DNA from: Bradyrhizobium iriomotense
GTDB lineage: Bacteria; Pseudomonadota; Alphaproteobacteria; Rhizobiales; Xanthobacteraceae
NCBI RefSeq assembly: GCF_018129405.1
Contig: NZ_JAFCLP010000010.1
Location: 1 to 64,000, forward strand
Direction: 5' to 3'
Length of the DNA stretch: 64,000 nucleotides
The position numbers and the translations under genes were made by a program. Positions 50,398 to 59,607 of this stretch are shown in pieces. The stretch's first letter is position 1, and each line of letters opens with the position of its first letter. The notes under the pieces were generated by a model. The model was not told the DNA's origin, searched no databases, and was given only the letters and a program-made list of their open reading frames with translations.

Positions 50398-52306
50398 AGC
50401 GGCTGGGGGCACGGCGCTCGCGCTCGTGGCCGGCGCGGTCTTCCTGCTCGTCGCTTCGAACGTTCTACTGCTCGGGCTCAGGCTTCACGATGGCGGCTTT
50501 CACTGGTCGGAGATCGTAACGAGTTGGCCGCGTTACGGTACCGACCCGCGTTTCGACCGCTGGCTGACGCTGTCGACCCTTGCCGGCGTGGTTGTGGTCT
50601 TTGGCTTGGCCGGTGCGATCTTCCGGCAGCGTGCTCTCCCGCTTCACGGCCGCGCTCGTTTCGCATCCGAGCGCGAGATCAAGGCCGCTGGCCTGCGATC
50701 CAAAGAAGGCGTGCTGCTCGGCCGCAAGGATGGTGCGCTGCTCTGCTTCGGCGGGTCGGAACACGTCCTGGTCTACGCTCCGACCAGAGCCGGAAAGGGC
50801 GTCGGCTATGTCATTCCAAACCTTCTCAATTGGGCGGATTCAGTCGTCGTTTTGGATGTGAAGAAGGAGAACTGGGATCGCTCGGCGGGGTTTCGCGCAG
50901 CCCACGGGCAGGAAGTCTATCTATTCGATCCGCTCGAGGAAAATGGTCGCACCGCGTGCTACAATCCGCTTGGCTATGTGCGCAGCGATCCCGCGGACCT
51001 CTATGACGATCTACAGCGCATTGCCGTCATGCTGTTTCCGGCCGAAAGCCGAGGCGATCCCTTCTGGTTCGAGGCTGCCCGCTCGGCCTTTGTCGCGATC
51101 GGCGGCTATGTCGCGGAAACGCCAGGTCTTCCATTGACGATCGGCGAAATCCTGCACCAGCTTGCCGTGGCCAGTGACCTCAAGGCACATTTTGAGAAAC
51201 TCATCGTCGCTCGCAAGTCCGGCCCTTCCCCACTGTCGCGACACTGCATTACAGCATTGAACGACTTCCTCGCGGCTTCCGAAAACACCATGAACTCGGT
51301 TCGTAAGACCGTGACCGCGAGGCTCGGCCTTTGGCTCAATCCCCGCATCGACGCGGCGACCGCAACCAACGATTTCGACTTGCGGCAGCTGCGGCAACGG
51401 CCGATGTCGATCTATCTCGGCGTGACCCCTGACAATCTCGACCGCATGGCGCCGCTTCTGAATCTGTTTTTTCAGCAGGTGGTCGATCTCAATACCCGCG
51501 AGCTGCCCGAACAGAACTCCAAAGTCAATCGCAAGGTGCTGCTGTTGCTCGATGAGTTTCCGGCGCTGGGCAATGTCAGCGTTCTCGCGAAATCAGTCGC
51601 CTTCATCGCCGGATATGGCATCCGCCTCCTTACGGTCGTCCAGAGTCCGGCGCAGCTACGCGCGATCTACGGAATCGACGCGGCCCGCAACTTCATGACC
51701 AACCACGCCGTCGAGGTGGTCTTCGCCCCGAAGGAACAGGATGTCGCTAATGAGCTTTCCGAACGGATTGGTTTCGACACCGTCAAAGCGCGCAGCCGCA
51801 GCGGACCGAAAGGCTTGGCGACGCGCTCGACCAGCGAGACCATTTCTGAACACCGCCGCGCCCTGATGCTCCCGCAAGAGCTGAAACTTCTTCCCAAATC
51901 GAAGGCGTTCATCCTGGGCACCGGCCTTCCGCCTGTCGTCGCGGACAAGATCGTCTACTACGAAGACAAGGCGTTCCTGTCACGTCTGCTGCCGGCCCCT
52001 GTCCCGAAGCTGCCGAGGGGCCGCTCGACCGCGCTGCTTGACGCCGAGATCAAGGAGCTTCGCTCCGAGGTCGCCGAGCTGCGCGCGGTATTTCGGTCTC
52101 GCCCATTGACCGACGAGGAGGTGGCCGACCCCTCCACAATTCCAGCGAACGCCTCTTTCGATTTTGGGGATGTAGACGTCGAGCTCGAAGGGCTCTCTGA
52201 GGACGATCTCAAAGCTTGGACCCTGAACTACATCGACGCTCAGGCCATTCCGCCGACGCAGCGGACTGGCCACAAGCAGAAGGTTGAGCATGAACGACGG
52301 GCATGA
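50363..52306 (+). CDS. virD4: VirD4/TraG coupling protein
   Basis: A 647-residue coupling ATPase; start at ATG 50363 (MTPFANATTPAKAAGGTALA) inside virB11. Two N-terminal membrane segments (ALALVAGAVFLLVASNVLLL and LSTLAGVVVVFGLAGAIF), Walker A in VYAPTRAGKGVGYVIPNLLN (about 138-145) and Walker B KVLLLLDEFPALGNV. It links the relaxosome to the VirB channel. Placing virD4 after virB11 is the order seen in many rhizobial and environmental VirB systems. Confidence 0.94.
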   Translation: MTPFANATTPAKAAGGTALALVAGAVFLLVASNVLLLGLRLHDGGFHWSEIVTSWPRYGTDPRFDRWLTLSTLAGVVVVFGLAGAIFRQRALPLHGRARFASEREIKAAGLRSKEGVLLGRKDGALLCFGGSEHVLVYAPTRAGKGVGYVIPNLLNWADSVVVLDVKKENWDRSAGFRAAHGQEVYLFDPLEENGRTACYNPLGYVRSDPADLYDDLQRIAVMLFPAESRGDPFWFEAARSAFVAIGGYVAETPGLPLTIGEILHQLAVASDLKAHFEKLIVARKSGPSPLSRHCITALNDFLAASENTMNSVRKTVTARLGLWLNPRIDAATATNDFDLRQLRQRPMSIYLGVTPDNLDRMAPLLNLFFQQVVDLNTRELPEQNSKVNRKVLLLLDEFPALGNVSVLAKSVAFIAGYGIRLLTVVQSPAQLRAIYGIDAARNFMTNHAVEVVFAPKEQDVANELSERIGFDTVKARSRSGPKGLATRSTSETISEHRRALMLPQELKLLPKSKAFILGTGLPPVVADKIVYYEDKAFLSRLLPAPVPKLPRGRSTALLDAEIKELRSEVAELRAVFRSRPLTDEEVADPSTIPANASFDFGDVDVELEGLSEDDLKAWTLNYIDAQAIPPTQRTGHKQKVEHERRA

Positions 52307-53456
52307 CGCTAGCGAGGATTTTAGCCTGGAGCGACAACGTCGCGCGGGGCGCGCTTCCCCCCGAGACAAGGGGGACGATAAGTCCATAGCAACAGCCCCC
52401 AACACGCCTTCATCCGCGGAGGTCACCGATAGTGCGTTTCCCGATCGCATTCGTCGGAAATATTACGTGGTGGCCAAGGAATCCCAAAAGGATGGACCCG
52501 ACCGCGAAGCGCGACTCTATGCCGATGAACGGAAAGAGTACCTCGCGTTCAAGGCCACTGACGATCGCCTGGTCACCCGCATAGCTGCCACAGAGGTGAT
52601 CCGGGACATGGTCAGCGTTGCACAACATCGCCAGTGGGAGGCACTACACGTCCGTGGCTCCGCAGAGTTCCGGCGTGAGGCCTGGCTCGAGGCTAGTGCG
52701 CGCGGAATAGAGGTGCAGGGCTATCGGCCAAACGAGCTTGATCGCCAGGCGCTCGCTGACCGACGAGTCGCATGGGATCGAGCCCAGGCCCGGACCAACG
52801 ATGTCGAGGCTCGCTCGGCCTCCAACAGGCCACTGCAAGCGGATAGGCTCGATCATGACCAGGGCGTTTCCGGACGTCTGATGGCGGTCGGTTATGGCCC
52901 CTACCGCAACCGCCCCGACGCGGAGCCCTCAACCTATGTGGCCATTGAACTGGACGATGGCCGGCGACATCAGGTGTGGGGCGTCGGCGTGGTAACGGAC
53001 GTCGCAGACAGTGGCGCCAGGCCTGGCGATCGCATCTCTCTGCGAAGGGATGGCGTCGAGCCCGTCATCAGGGCGATCAAGTCCACAGACGCCGCCACAG
53101 GAATCGCTAGCATTGAACGGCGCCAGATGTGGCGCAACAGGTGGAGTGTAACGGTGGAGGCACGCCGTGCAGACCGACCGGTGGCCGCGCATGATTCCGA
53201 CCTGCTCGCGGCCCAATCCCAGATTGTCGCTATCAACAAGCTCGTCGAACGCGCTCTGCCGAACGATGAGAATGCTCGCCAGAACATTATGGCTTTCGCC
53301 AAGGAGCGCATCGCCCAGCATCTAGAGAACGGGCATACGTTTTTGCGGGCAACAGTCATGGAAACGGTTCGAGATCGTCATCCATTGGAAAGAGATAAGG
53401 AGATCCGAATAGCTCAGACTGGGGAACGCGCGAGAATGCGTAAGCGTGAGCGCTGA
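52290..53456 (+). CDS. LPD7-domain relaxase-associated protein
   Basis: A 388-residue protein, start at ATG 52290 overlapping the end of virD4. Residues about 55-155 carry the LPD7 polyvalent domain (RKYYVVAKESQKDGPDREAR, then LYADERKEYLAFKATDDRLV and SAEFRREAWLEASARGIEVQ). The C-terminal part has GRLMAVGYGPYRNRPDAEPS and DDGRRHQVWGVGVVTDVADS, found in C-terminal regions of large relaxases. It looks like a detached relaxase C-terminus, while the relaxase domain itself is encoded at 2019-3095. Probably the last gene of the transfer operon. Confidence 0.78.
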   Translation: MNDGHDASEDFSLERQRRAGRASPRDKGDDKSIATAPNTPSSAEVTDSAFPDRIRRKYYVVAKESQKDGPDREARLYADERKEYLAFKATDDRLVTRIAATEVIRDMVSVAQHRQWEALHVRGSAEFRREAWLEASARGIEVQGYRPNELDRQALADRRVAWDRAQARTNDVEARSASNRPLQADRLDHDQGVSGRLMAVGYGPYRNRPDAEPSTYVAIELDDGRRHQVWGVGVVTDVADSGARPGDRISLRRDGVEPVIRAIKSTDAATGIASIERRQMWRNRWSVTVEARRADRPVAAHDSDLLAAQSQIVAINKLVERALPNDENARQNIMAFAKERIAQHLENGHTFLRATVMETVRDRHPLERDKEIRIAQTGERARMRKRER

Positions 53457-53621
53457 ATGCACCGAGGTCAATCACTGGGCCGCACTGGGCTTTTGGGAAA
53501 GTACCCCCTCGAAGACAACTCAACCGTCGCGACAATGCAGAACAGCGGAATCGGACTCCTGAAGCCGGGAATTGCTGGTGGCGTGACGCCTAGATGTCGC
53601 GCGGTGCGAGCACCTCTGAGG

Positions 53622-53661
53622 GCAGCTGACTCTTAAGGTTCCAGCCCTTGTGCGCCCACCA
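53622..53661 (+). pseudogene. tRNA-Lys(CTT) remnant, probable attachment site
   Basis: GCAGCTGACTCTTAA (53622-53636) matches a tRNA-Lys anticodon arm with CTT; it is followed at once by GGTTCCAGCCC and CTTGTGCGCCCACCA, a T-arm-like segment (imperfect: TTCCA instead of TTCRA) and acceptor end with CCA. The 3' side of the anticodon stem and the variable loop are missing. Such fragments mark integrase attachment sites. It sits just beyond the transfer operon. Confidence 0.5.
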
Positions 53662-53822
53662 TATAAATCAAACGCTTAGCATCTAGCGCGGCGCGGTACG
53701 GTCCATCGTCCGGCCGGGCCGAGGCGTGGCGGTAAGACTTCGGCTGCATGCCAACCAACCTGCAGGGCGACCGTGCGGCTCGACCAGGGCCAGAAAAACG
53801 ACTGCCAGAACGCTCCATGCCC

Positions 53823-53912
53823 GAGCGACATCGTCTCGGAATGGGGGGCGAGAAATCTCGGAATGCCGGGCGACATCATCTCGGTACACCTGGGCGCGAT
53901 CATCGGAATCCG
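53823..53912 (+). repeat. Degenerate tandem repeats, possible IS end
   Basis: Four units of about 22-24 bases follow the pattern GGGCGACATCNTCTCGGAAT (for example 53868-53884 and 53892-53910). Multiple terminal repeats of this kind occur at the ends of some IS21-like elements; no transposase gene remains nearby. The other sequence between 53457 and 54047 shows only the tRNA remnant. Confidence 0.4.
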
Positions 53913-54047
53913 CAGTCGCACGATCTTTGGCGTTGAGGAGCTGCCAGACGAGGCGCTCGGCCTGAGGGCTGCTCTACAGGTCAGTATGACGCCAGGGAGG
54001 GTTATCGGCCTCGACAAGTGAAAAGGACGGTCACCTGAGCTGAAGGT

Positions 54048-54941
54048 TCAGCTTTTTGGGCGAGACGCATGCGTCTGGCGGTCGGGCAGGTCACGAACCA
54101 ACTTATCTGTGAACCGAATTGCCATTTGGCATGTCGACTTTCGGATTCGATCGAGGGCCGCCCCGGTCAGCCGGTGCGCAGGACCGAAGCTAATGACGAT
54201 ACCGACGAGATCGCCAGCGTCGCCTTTGACCGGGGCGGCGATGGCGTTGACGCCCTCCATCCACTCGCCTTTTACGAGAGCGTACCCATCGCGTCGAACC
54301 GCCTCTACCCGGGCGATCTGCTCATCGACGTACGTTGGCGGGCGGCCGAGTTCCTGGCGGATTCTGTCCAATGCACCTCGAACGTCAACGTCCGGCTGGA
54401 AGGCGAAGGCGACCTGTTGGATCCCGCTGATGCCACGCCCGCCTCTAAGAACTTGGTCGAGAGGTTGTGAATCACCTACCGTATAGTACACGCGAATGGT
54501 CTGGGGTGTTTCCACCTGGTCCAGCGTGACGACGGTGTTGCCCTCAACGATCACGAATGTAGCGGTTTCCCCCGTCTCGGCGACGAGTTCACTCAGGAGC
54601 GGGTGGACCAACGCGAGCAGAGCATCGTGAAAGCGCGGCGCGCGGGACAAGCGCCACAGCTTCGTGGTCATGACGTAACGATCGCTGCCTGCCTCCCGCG
54701 ACACGAAACCACTGGCGACCAATGTCTGAAGGAGCCGGTGGACGTTGCTTTTGGTGAGGGAAAGTTCGCTCGCAAGGTCCGAGACACCGCGCGATTGCTT
54801 GCTCCGGCAGAGGGTCTCGATGAGCATCAAGCCTTTCGTCAGAGTTTTGTCTACGCCCGCCGGCGCGGTCGTACGGCGTGGATCGCGTCCGGAAGCTGGT
54901 TCGGAGCGGTCCTTCCTCGAAACAGGCACTCGAATCCCCAC
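54048..54941 (-). CDS. IclR-family transcription regulator
   Basis: A 297-residue regulator; the far start is a GTG at 54941 and the true start is uncertain (residues before about 30 look unconserved). The winged helix is clear (GVSDLASELSLTKSNVHRLL, then QTLVASGFVSREAGSDRYVM), followed by the effector-binding GAF-like domain (ETATFVIVEGNTVVTLDQVE and ARVEAVRRDGYALVKGEWME). It is divergent from the aromatic transporter and should control the gentisate cluster in response to the substrate or an intermediate. Confidence 0.88.
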   Translation of the reverse strand: MGIRVPVSRKDRSEPASGRDPRRTTAPAGVDKTLTKGLMLIETLCRSKQSRGVSDLASELSLTKSNVHRLLQTLVASGFVSREAGSDRYVMTTKLWRLSRAPRFHDALLALVHPLLSELVAETGETATFVIVEGNTVVTLDQVETPQTIRVYYTVGDSQPLDQVLRGGRGISGIQQVAFAFQPDVDVRGALDRIRQELGRPPTYVDEQIARVEAVRRDGYALVKGEWMEGVNAIAAPVKGDAGDLVGIVISFGPAHRLTGAALDRIRKSTCQMAIRFTDKLVRDLPDRQTHASRPKS

Positions 54942-55198
54942 AATCTATCGTCGCCGACGCGCCCACGTCTACGCATGCAATCGGACCTGAACGCTAAGCG
55001 GACGGGAGCGGCCACTCAGGCCTTCGCGCGGCGAAGGTGCAAGAAGCGACTGGGACAGCGAACTTTACATGAATTTCGAACCTGTAGCGAGCGCTGGCCG
55101 ATTTACCGCGCCACTCGGTAGCGGCCGTTGCGTTGCGGGCAAGCACTATTGACTTGCGGGCCGCGGTGCGATTAGCGTACAGCATATTAGAACGTCTA

Positions 55199-55213
55199 TT
55201 CCGAAATACGGAA
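55199..55213. promoter_or_regulatory. Inverted repeat, candidate IclR operator
   Basis: TTCCG-AAATA-CGGAA lies 55 bases upstream of the transporter start, in the 327-base gap between divergent iclR and MFS genes. Palindromes of this size are typical IclR-family sites. A -35-like TTGACT occurs at 55149-55154. Confidence 0.5.
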
Positions 55214-55268
55214 CGCGGTAGCCGCGCCTCTCTGGTAGCGACCAACCGCACGATCAACCGGAGGAAGC

Positions 55269-56669
55269 ATGCTCGAGCCGAAGACAGTCGACGTATCGCG
55301 CCTAATCGACGAGCGCCGGATCAACGGCTTCAACATCAAGCTGGTGGCGTTCTCGTTTCTGCTCGTCCTCATGGATGGATACGACATCACCTCGGCCGCA
55401 TTTGCCGCGCCGTTCCTGGTGAAGGAATGGAGCATCACGAACATGGCTGCGCTCGGGCCTGTCTTCAGCGCCAGCCTCCTCGGTGTTCTCTTCGGGTCGC
55501 CGCTCTTCGGCTATTTGGGCGATCGGTTCGGTCGGAAGGTCGCGATCGTCGGCTCGTGCCTCACGTTCGGGCTTTTTACGCTCGCGTGCATCGAGGCTGG
55601 CTCGGTGACGGATCTGCTTTATCTGCGCTTCCTCGCCGGCATCGGAATCGGCGGGCTGCTTCCGAACATCACCGCATTGAACGGGGAGTTCGCGCCGCGG
55701 CGCATCCGCGCGACAATGATCATCATCATGTTCACCGGCATCACCTTCGGCGGGGCGCTTCCGGGCCTGATCTCCGCGACGCTGGTGCCGCAGCATGGGT
55801 GGCAGGTCCTCTTTCTCATCGGCGGCGTGGTTCCGATCGCGGCAGCGGTCCTCGCGATCTTTCTCCTGCCGGAGTCCCTGAAATTTCTCGTGCTGAAGAA
55901 TCGCAGCCGCGAGGCGATCGTTCGGGTCGTCCAAGCCCTCAACCCGGCTATCGGCGTTGGTCCAGAGACGTGCTTCGTGATCCAGGACGAACCGGCGTAT
56001 TCGGGCTTCACGCCAAAGCTGCTGTTTGCAGGCCGCCTTGCGTATCTCACCCCACTCTTGTGGGTGATGTTCATCTGCTGCCAAATGTCGTTCTATTTCA
56101 CCAACAGCTGGCTGCCGACGGTCCTTGCGACCGCGAAGGTACCGACCTCGCATGCCGCGCTCGCCACCTCGCTGTTCCAGATCGGCGGCACGGTCGGGGG
56201 TCTCGCGCTCGCTCGACCGCTCGACAAGCATGGCTTTACGCCAGTGGCGATGCTGTTCGCGCTGTCGCTTCCGATCGTCGCCTCATTGGGCTTTCTGACC
56301 GACATCGAGCCGCTACTCATGATCGCCGTGTTCTTCGCCGGCTTTTGTCTGCTCGGTCTGCAACTCGGCCTCAATGCCGCATCGGCGCTGATTTACCCGA
56401 CCGCCTTTCGCACCAACGGGTCCGGCTGGGCCTTTGCCGTCGGGCGTGTCGGTTCGGTGGGCGGTCCTGTGCTCGGCGGCATCCTGATCGCGATGAAGCT
56501 GCCGCTTTATGAGATCTTCCTGCTGGTGCTCATCCCGCTCGCCATCGGAACCGTCGCAAGCATCGTGATCGCTCGGCTGTTCGGCAGGGGATTCCAGGAC
56601 CACGTTCCAGGCGCGCCGCGTACAACGTCCCCGGCGACGCCTCGCCGCGGCGCGGTCGCCACCCTGTGA
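55269..56669 (+). CDS. Aromatic acid:H+ symporter (MFS, AAHS family)
   Basis: A 466-residue 12-TM transporter with GGAGG before its ATG. AAHS family marks: LVLMDGYDITSAAFAAPFLV in the first segment (the DGYD motif), GYLGDRFGRKVAIVGSC loop motif, and LRFLAGIGIGGLLPNITALN. These carriers import aromatic acids such as 4-hydroxybenzoate, vanillate or gentisate. As first gene of the catabolic cluster it probably imports its substrate. Confidence 0.88.
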   Translation: MLEPKTVDVSRLIDERRINGFNIKLVAFSFLLVLMDGYDITSAAFAAPFLVKEWSITNMAALGPVFSASLLGVLFGSPLFGYLGDRFGRKVAIVGSCLTFGLFTLACIEAGSVTDLLYLRFLAGIGIGGLLPNITALNGEFAPRRIRATMIIIMFTGITFGGALPGLISATLVPQHGWQVLFLIGGVVPIAAAVLAIFLLPESLKFLVLKNRSREAIVRVVQALNPAIGVGPETCFVIQDEPAYSGFTPKLLFAGRLAYLTPLLWVMFICCQMSFYFTNSWLPTVLATAKVPTSHAALATSLFQIGGTVGGLALARPLDKHGFTPVAMLFALSLPIVASLGFLTDIEPLLMIAVFFAGFCLLGLQLGLNAASALIYPTAFRTNGSGWAFAVGRVGSVGGPVLGGILIAMKLPLYEIFLLVLIPLAIGTVASIVIARLFGRGFQDHVPGAPRTTSPATPRRGAVATL

Positions 56670-56826
56670 TCGCGGCCGCGCATTGGACGCCGGCACGCGT
56701 GCTGAGCTTGCGCGCCCGCTGCGGCGGCGCGCCGGCCGCCCAACGTGCACGTGGCGGGACTTAGACCGGACGCGGCGGGTCGGATAGTCCTTCACGCTGC
56801 GCGAGTTACAACGAGGGAAATTGCCG

Positions 56827-58653
56827 ATGAGCAGCTTGGAGATAACTGAGGAAGATCGGGATCGGGCAGTCACGAAGTGGCTCACCGATTTTGAAAGCCT
56901 GGCTGGCAAGGATGAGACCACGATTGAAGGTCTGTTCCATCCGGACGGATACTGGCGCGATCTTCTCGCGCTCACTTGGGAACTCAAGACGTCCCACGGT
57001 ATCTCCGAAGTGCATCGCGGCCTCACGGCTATCGACTACGCGATGCGGCCTCGCAACCTGCGCCTTCAGGGCCGCGCCATCGCGGGCGTGCTCGGCGAGT
57101 TCGGTCCGACAGTCGAGGGCTTCTTCACGTTCGAGACCGACCTTGCCTCCGCTCGCGGATACCTGCGGCTCGTTCCGGTCCGCGAGGCGGGCCGGGACAG
57201 CTTCCGGGCCCTGACGGTTCTCACCGCAATGGTCGCCCTGAAGGACTTCCAGGAGCGCGGGCGCAAGAACCGCGACGAAACCTTCATGAGGCCCATGGAG
57301 GAGGGGAGCGACAATTGGCTCGACCGTCGGCGTACGGCCCTCGCCTATCGCGATCGAGACCCCCAGGTCCTCATCGTCGGCGCGGGTCAAGCGGGACTCA
57401 TGCTGGCCGCACGGTTGGGGCACCTTGATGTCGACGCACTGGTGGTGGATCGTGACGACAGGGTCGGGGACGTTTGGCGGAAGCGTTACCACTCGCTCAC
57501 GCTGCACAACGAGATCGCGAGCAACCACTTTCCATACTTGTCATATCCCGACAGTTGGCCCGTCTACCTGCCGAAGGACAAGCTCGCCAACTGGATGGAA
57601 TTCTACGCCGAGGCGATGGAGCTCAATGTCTGGACGCGAACGGAATTTCTCGGTGCGACCTATGACGATGCCAACCAACAGTGGACCGCCCGGCTGAGGA
57701 CATCCGATGGCAGCGAACGTATCATGCGGCCGAGCCACCTCGTCATGGCGATCGGCGTCAGCGGTCTTCCGAACATTCCGCACATCGAGGGTCTCGACGA
57801 TTTCAAAGGCACCGTCATACATTCGAGCGGGCGGACGGACGATGTGCCGACAGAGGGCAAGTCGGCGCTCGTCATCGGCGCAGGCACGAGCGCACACGAT
57901 ATCGCGCAGGACCTCTACATGCGCGGCGCCGATGTCACGATGCTACAGCGGTCATCGACGACAGTCGTGAGCATCGTGCCGAGCGCGGCGAAGGCAACCC
58001 AGCTCTTTCGCAGCAACGAGGGCCTCCGGCCGATTGAGGACATCGACATCATCAGCGCGTCGGTCCCTTACGACCTCGTGCGTCGCCTCCACGGACCGTT
58101 GAGCCGGCAAATGGCGTACGACGACCGTGATCTGCACGACCGCCTTCGGAAAGTCGGTTTCGCGCTCGATAATGGCGAAGACGATACCGGCTTTTTCCTG
58201 AAGCTGTTGCGACGTCTCAGCGGCTATTACCTCAACGTCGGCGCGTCCGACCTCATCGCCGATGGTCGCATCAAATTGAAGTCGGGTGTTGAAATCGATC
58301 GCCTCGAGGGCGGGGAAGCTGTGTTCTCCGACGGCTCGCGCATGGATGTGGACCTGCTCGTTCTCGCGACGGGCTGGGAACCCCTGCAGGAGGCCGTTCG
58401 CGCGATGCTCGGAGACGAAGTGGCAGAGCGTGTCGGACCGATCTGGGGCATTGGCGCGGACGGCGAGCTGCGCAACATGTTCTGCGCCACACGCCAGGAA
58501 CATTTCTACGTCGTCGGGGGGACGATCACGATGTGCCGGTCCTTCTCGCGCTACACCGCCTTGCTGATCAAGGCTGCACTGGAGCGCGTGATGGAAAAGG
58601 CGCCCGTGTCGGAGGACGCGAGCGAACCAGGCGACAAGAGGAGCGCTGCATGA
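56827..58653 (+). CDS. Flavin-dependent monooxygenase with NTF2-like N-terminus
   Basis: A 608-residue protein; ATG at 56827 is preferred over TTG 56821. Residues 1-140 form an NTF2/SnoaL-like domain (ITEEDRDRAVTKWLTDFESL, then LFHPDGYWRDLLALTWELKT); the rest is a group-B flavin monooxygenase with FAD motif VLIVGAGQAGLML (about 181-193), the FMO signature FKGTVIHSSGR (326-336) and the NADPH motif ALVIGAGTSAHDIA (347-360). The enzyme would oxygenate a substrate using NADPH and O2. In this cluster it is the best candidate for the first oxidation step toward gentisate, but its substrate is unknown. Confidence 0.82.
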   Translation: MSSLEITEEDRDRAVTKWLTDFESLAGKDETTIEGLFHPDGYWRDLLALTWELKTSHGISEVHRGLTAIDYAMRPRNLRLQGRAIAGVLGEFGPTVEGFFTFETDLASARGYLRLVPVREAGRDSFRALTVLTAMVALKDFQERGRKNRDETFMRPMEEGSDNWLDRRRTALAYRDRDPQVLIVGAGQAGLMLAARLGHLDVDALVVDRDDRVGDVWRKRYHSLTLHNEIASNHFPYLSYPDSWPVYLPKDKLANWMEFYAEAMELNVWTRTEFLGATYDDANQQWTARLRTSDGSERIMRPSHLVMAIGVSGLPNIPHIEGLDDFKGTVIHSSGRTDDVPTEGKSALVIGAGTSAHDIAQDLYMRGADVTMLQRSSTTVVSIVPSAAKATQLFRSNEGLRPIEDIDIISASVPYDLVRRLHGPLSRQMAYDDRDLHDRLRKVGFALDNGEDDTGFFLKLLRRLSGYYLNVGASDLIADGRIKLKSGVEIDRLEGGEAVFSDGSRMDVDLLVLATGWEPLQEAVRAMLGDEVAERVGPIWGIGADGELRNMFCATRQEHFYVVGGTITMCRSFSRYTALLIKAALERVMEKAPVSEDASEPGDKRSAA

Positions 58654-59529
58654 TTGCCCCTCAGTCGGACTCGGATATGGGCGACCGGAGCAGACCGGTG
58701 ATGAATGCGTTCGACTTGACGGACCGCATCGCGCTCGTGACCGGGGCGGGCTGCGGGTTAGGCCGAAGTTTCGCGTTTGCGCTCGCCGCGCAGGGCGCGA
58801 CGGTGATCTGCGCCGACATCGACGTCGATGCGCTGGATGAGACCGACCGAACCATCGGCGCCCGCGGCCAGTCCGCACACGCCGTCGAAGTCGATGTGAC
58901 CGATGAACTCTCCGTTCAGGCCATGACGGCAAACGCCATCTCCTCCGCTAGCCGGCTTGACGTGCTCGTTAACAATGCGGGAGCGACGTCGTTGCCAGGG
59001 CGGCTGCTCGACGTGACGCTGGAGGACTGGGATCGAGTCTTCTCGGCGAACTTGCGCGGCCTGTTTCTGTGCACGCGCTCGCTGATACCGTTGCTGAAGA
59101 GCCACGCCGCATCTGTCGTCAACATCAGCTCATATCTCGGCATGGTCGGAGTTTATCCCGGCTTTCCGATCGCCAGCCTTCCCTACTCGACCACAAAGGC
59201 GGGCGTGATCGGTTTCACACGTCAGCTCGCTATTGAGTACGCCAATGACGGCGTGCGTCTGAACGCGATCGCTCCCGGCTGGCATGCCGGGACCAATCTC
59301 GGCAAGGCTCGTCGAGCGATCGCGACCACGGCCGAGAACGCGCAGTTCGAGAACTACCTGGCCTCCTCGATCCCGTTGGGATCCCGGGGGGGCGCCCGAC
59401 GATCTGGCGAACCTCCTCGTCTATCTCGCGGGCAGCGCCTCGAGATACGTGACTGGGCAGGTGTTCGCGCATGACGGCGCTCTGAGGGCGCAATCGATCG
59501 CGTGCGTAGCGCAAGCCGCGCAAGCCTGA
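58650..59529 (+). pseudogene. SDR dehydrogenase interrupted by a frameshift
   Basis: ATG 58650 overlaps the monooxygenase stop. The frame gives a classical SDR: ALVTGAGCGLGRSFAFALAA (TGxxxGxG), VLVNNAGATS, catalytic Ser region VVNISSYLGMVG and YSTTKAGVIGFTRQ (YxxxK). At a run of seven G (59386-59392) the frame shifts; the normal C-terminus (GAPDDLANLLVYLAGSASRY, then VTGQVFAHDGA) continues one frame over to TGA 59527-59529. Removing one G restores a single 292-codon gene, so this may be a sequencing indel rather than a dead gene. Predicted role: oxidation or reduction of an alcohol intermediate. Confidence 0.75.
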
Positions 59530-59607
59530 TCGACCCGATTGGATTGCATGGGCATCGACGAACTTGATAGCGGAGCCCGAAAGGTGGCCGGAGCAGGTGA
59601 GGCTGAT

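Noticed and set aside
53773-54021. 82-codon plus-strand frame
   Set aside because: It runs through the degenerate tandem repeats and resembles no protein; considered remnant DNA.
55302-56231. 309-codon minus-strand frame
   Set aside because: Antisense to the MFS transporter; its charged, repetitive translation is the usual shadow of a GC-rich membrane protein gene.
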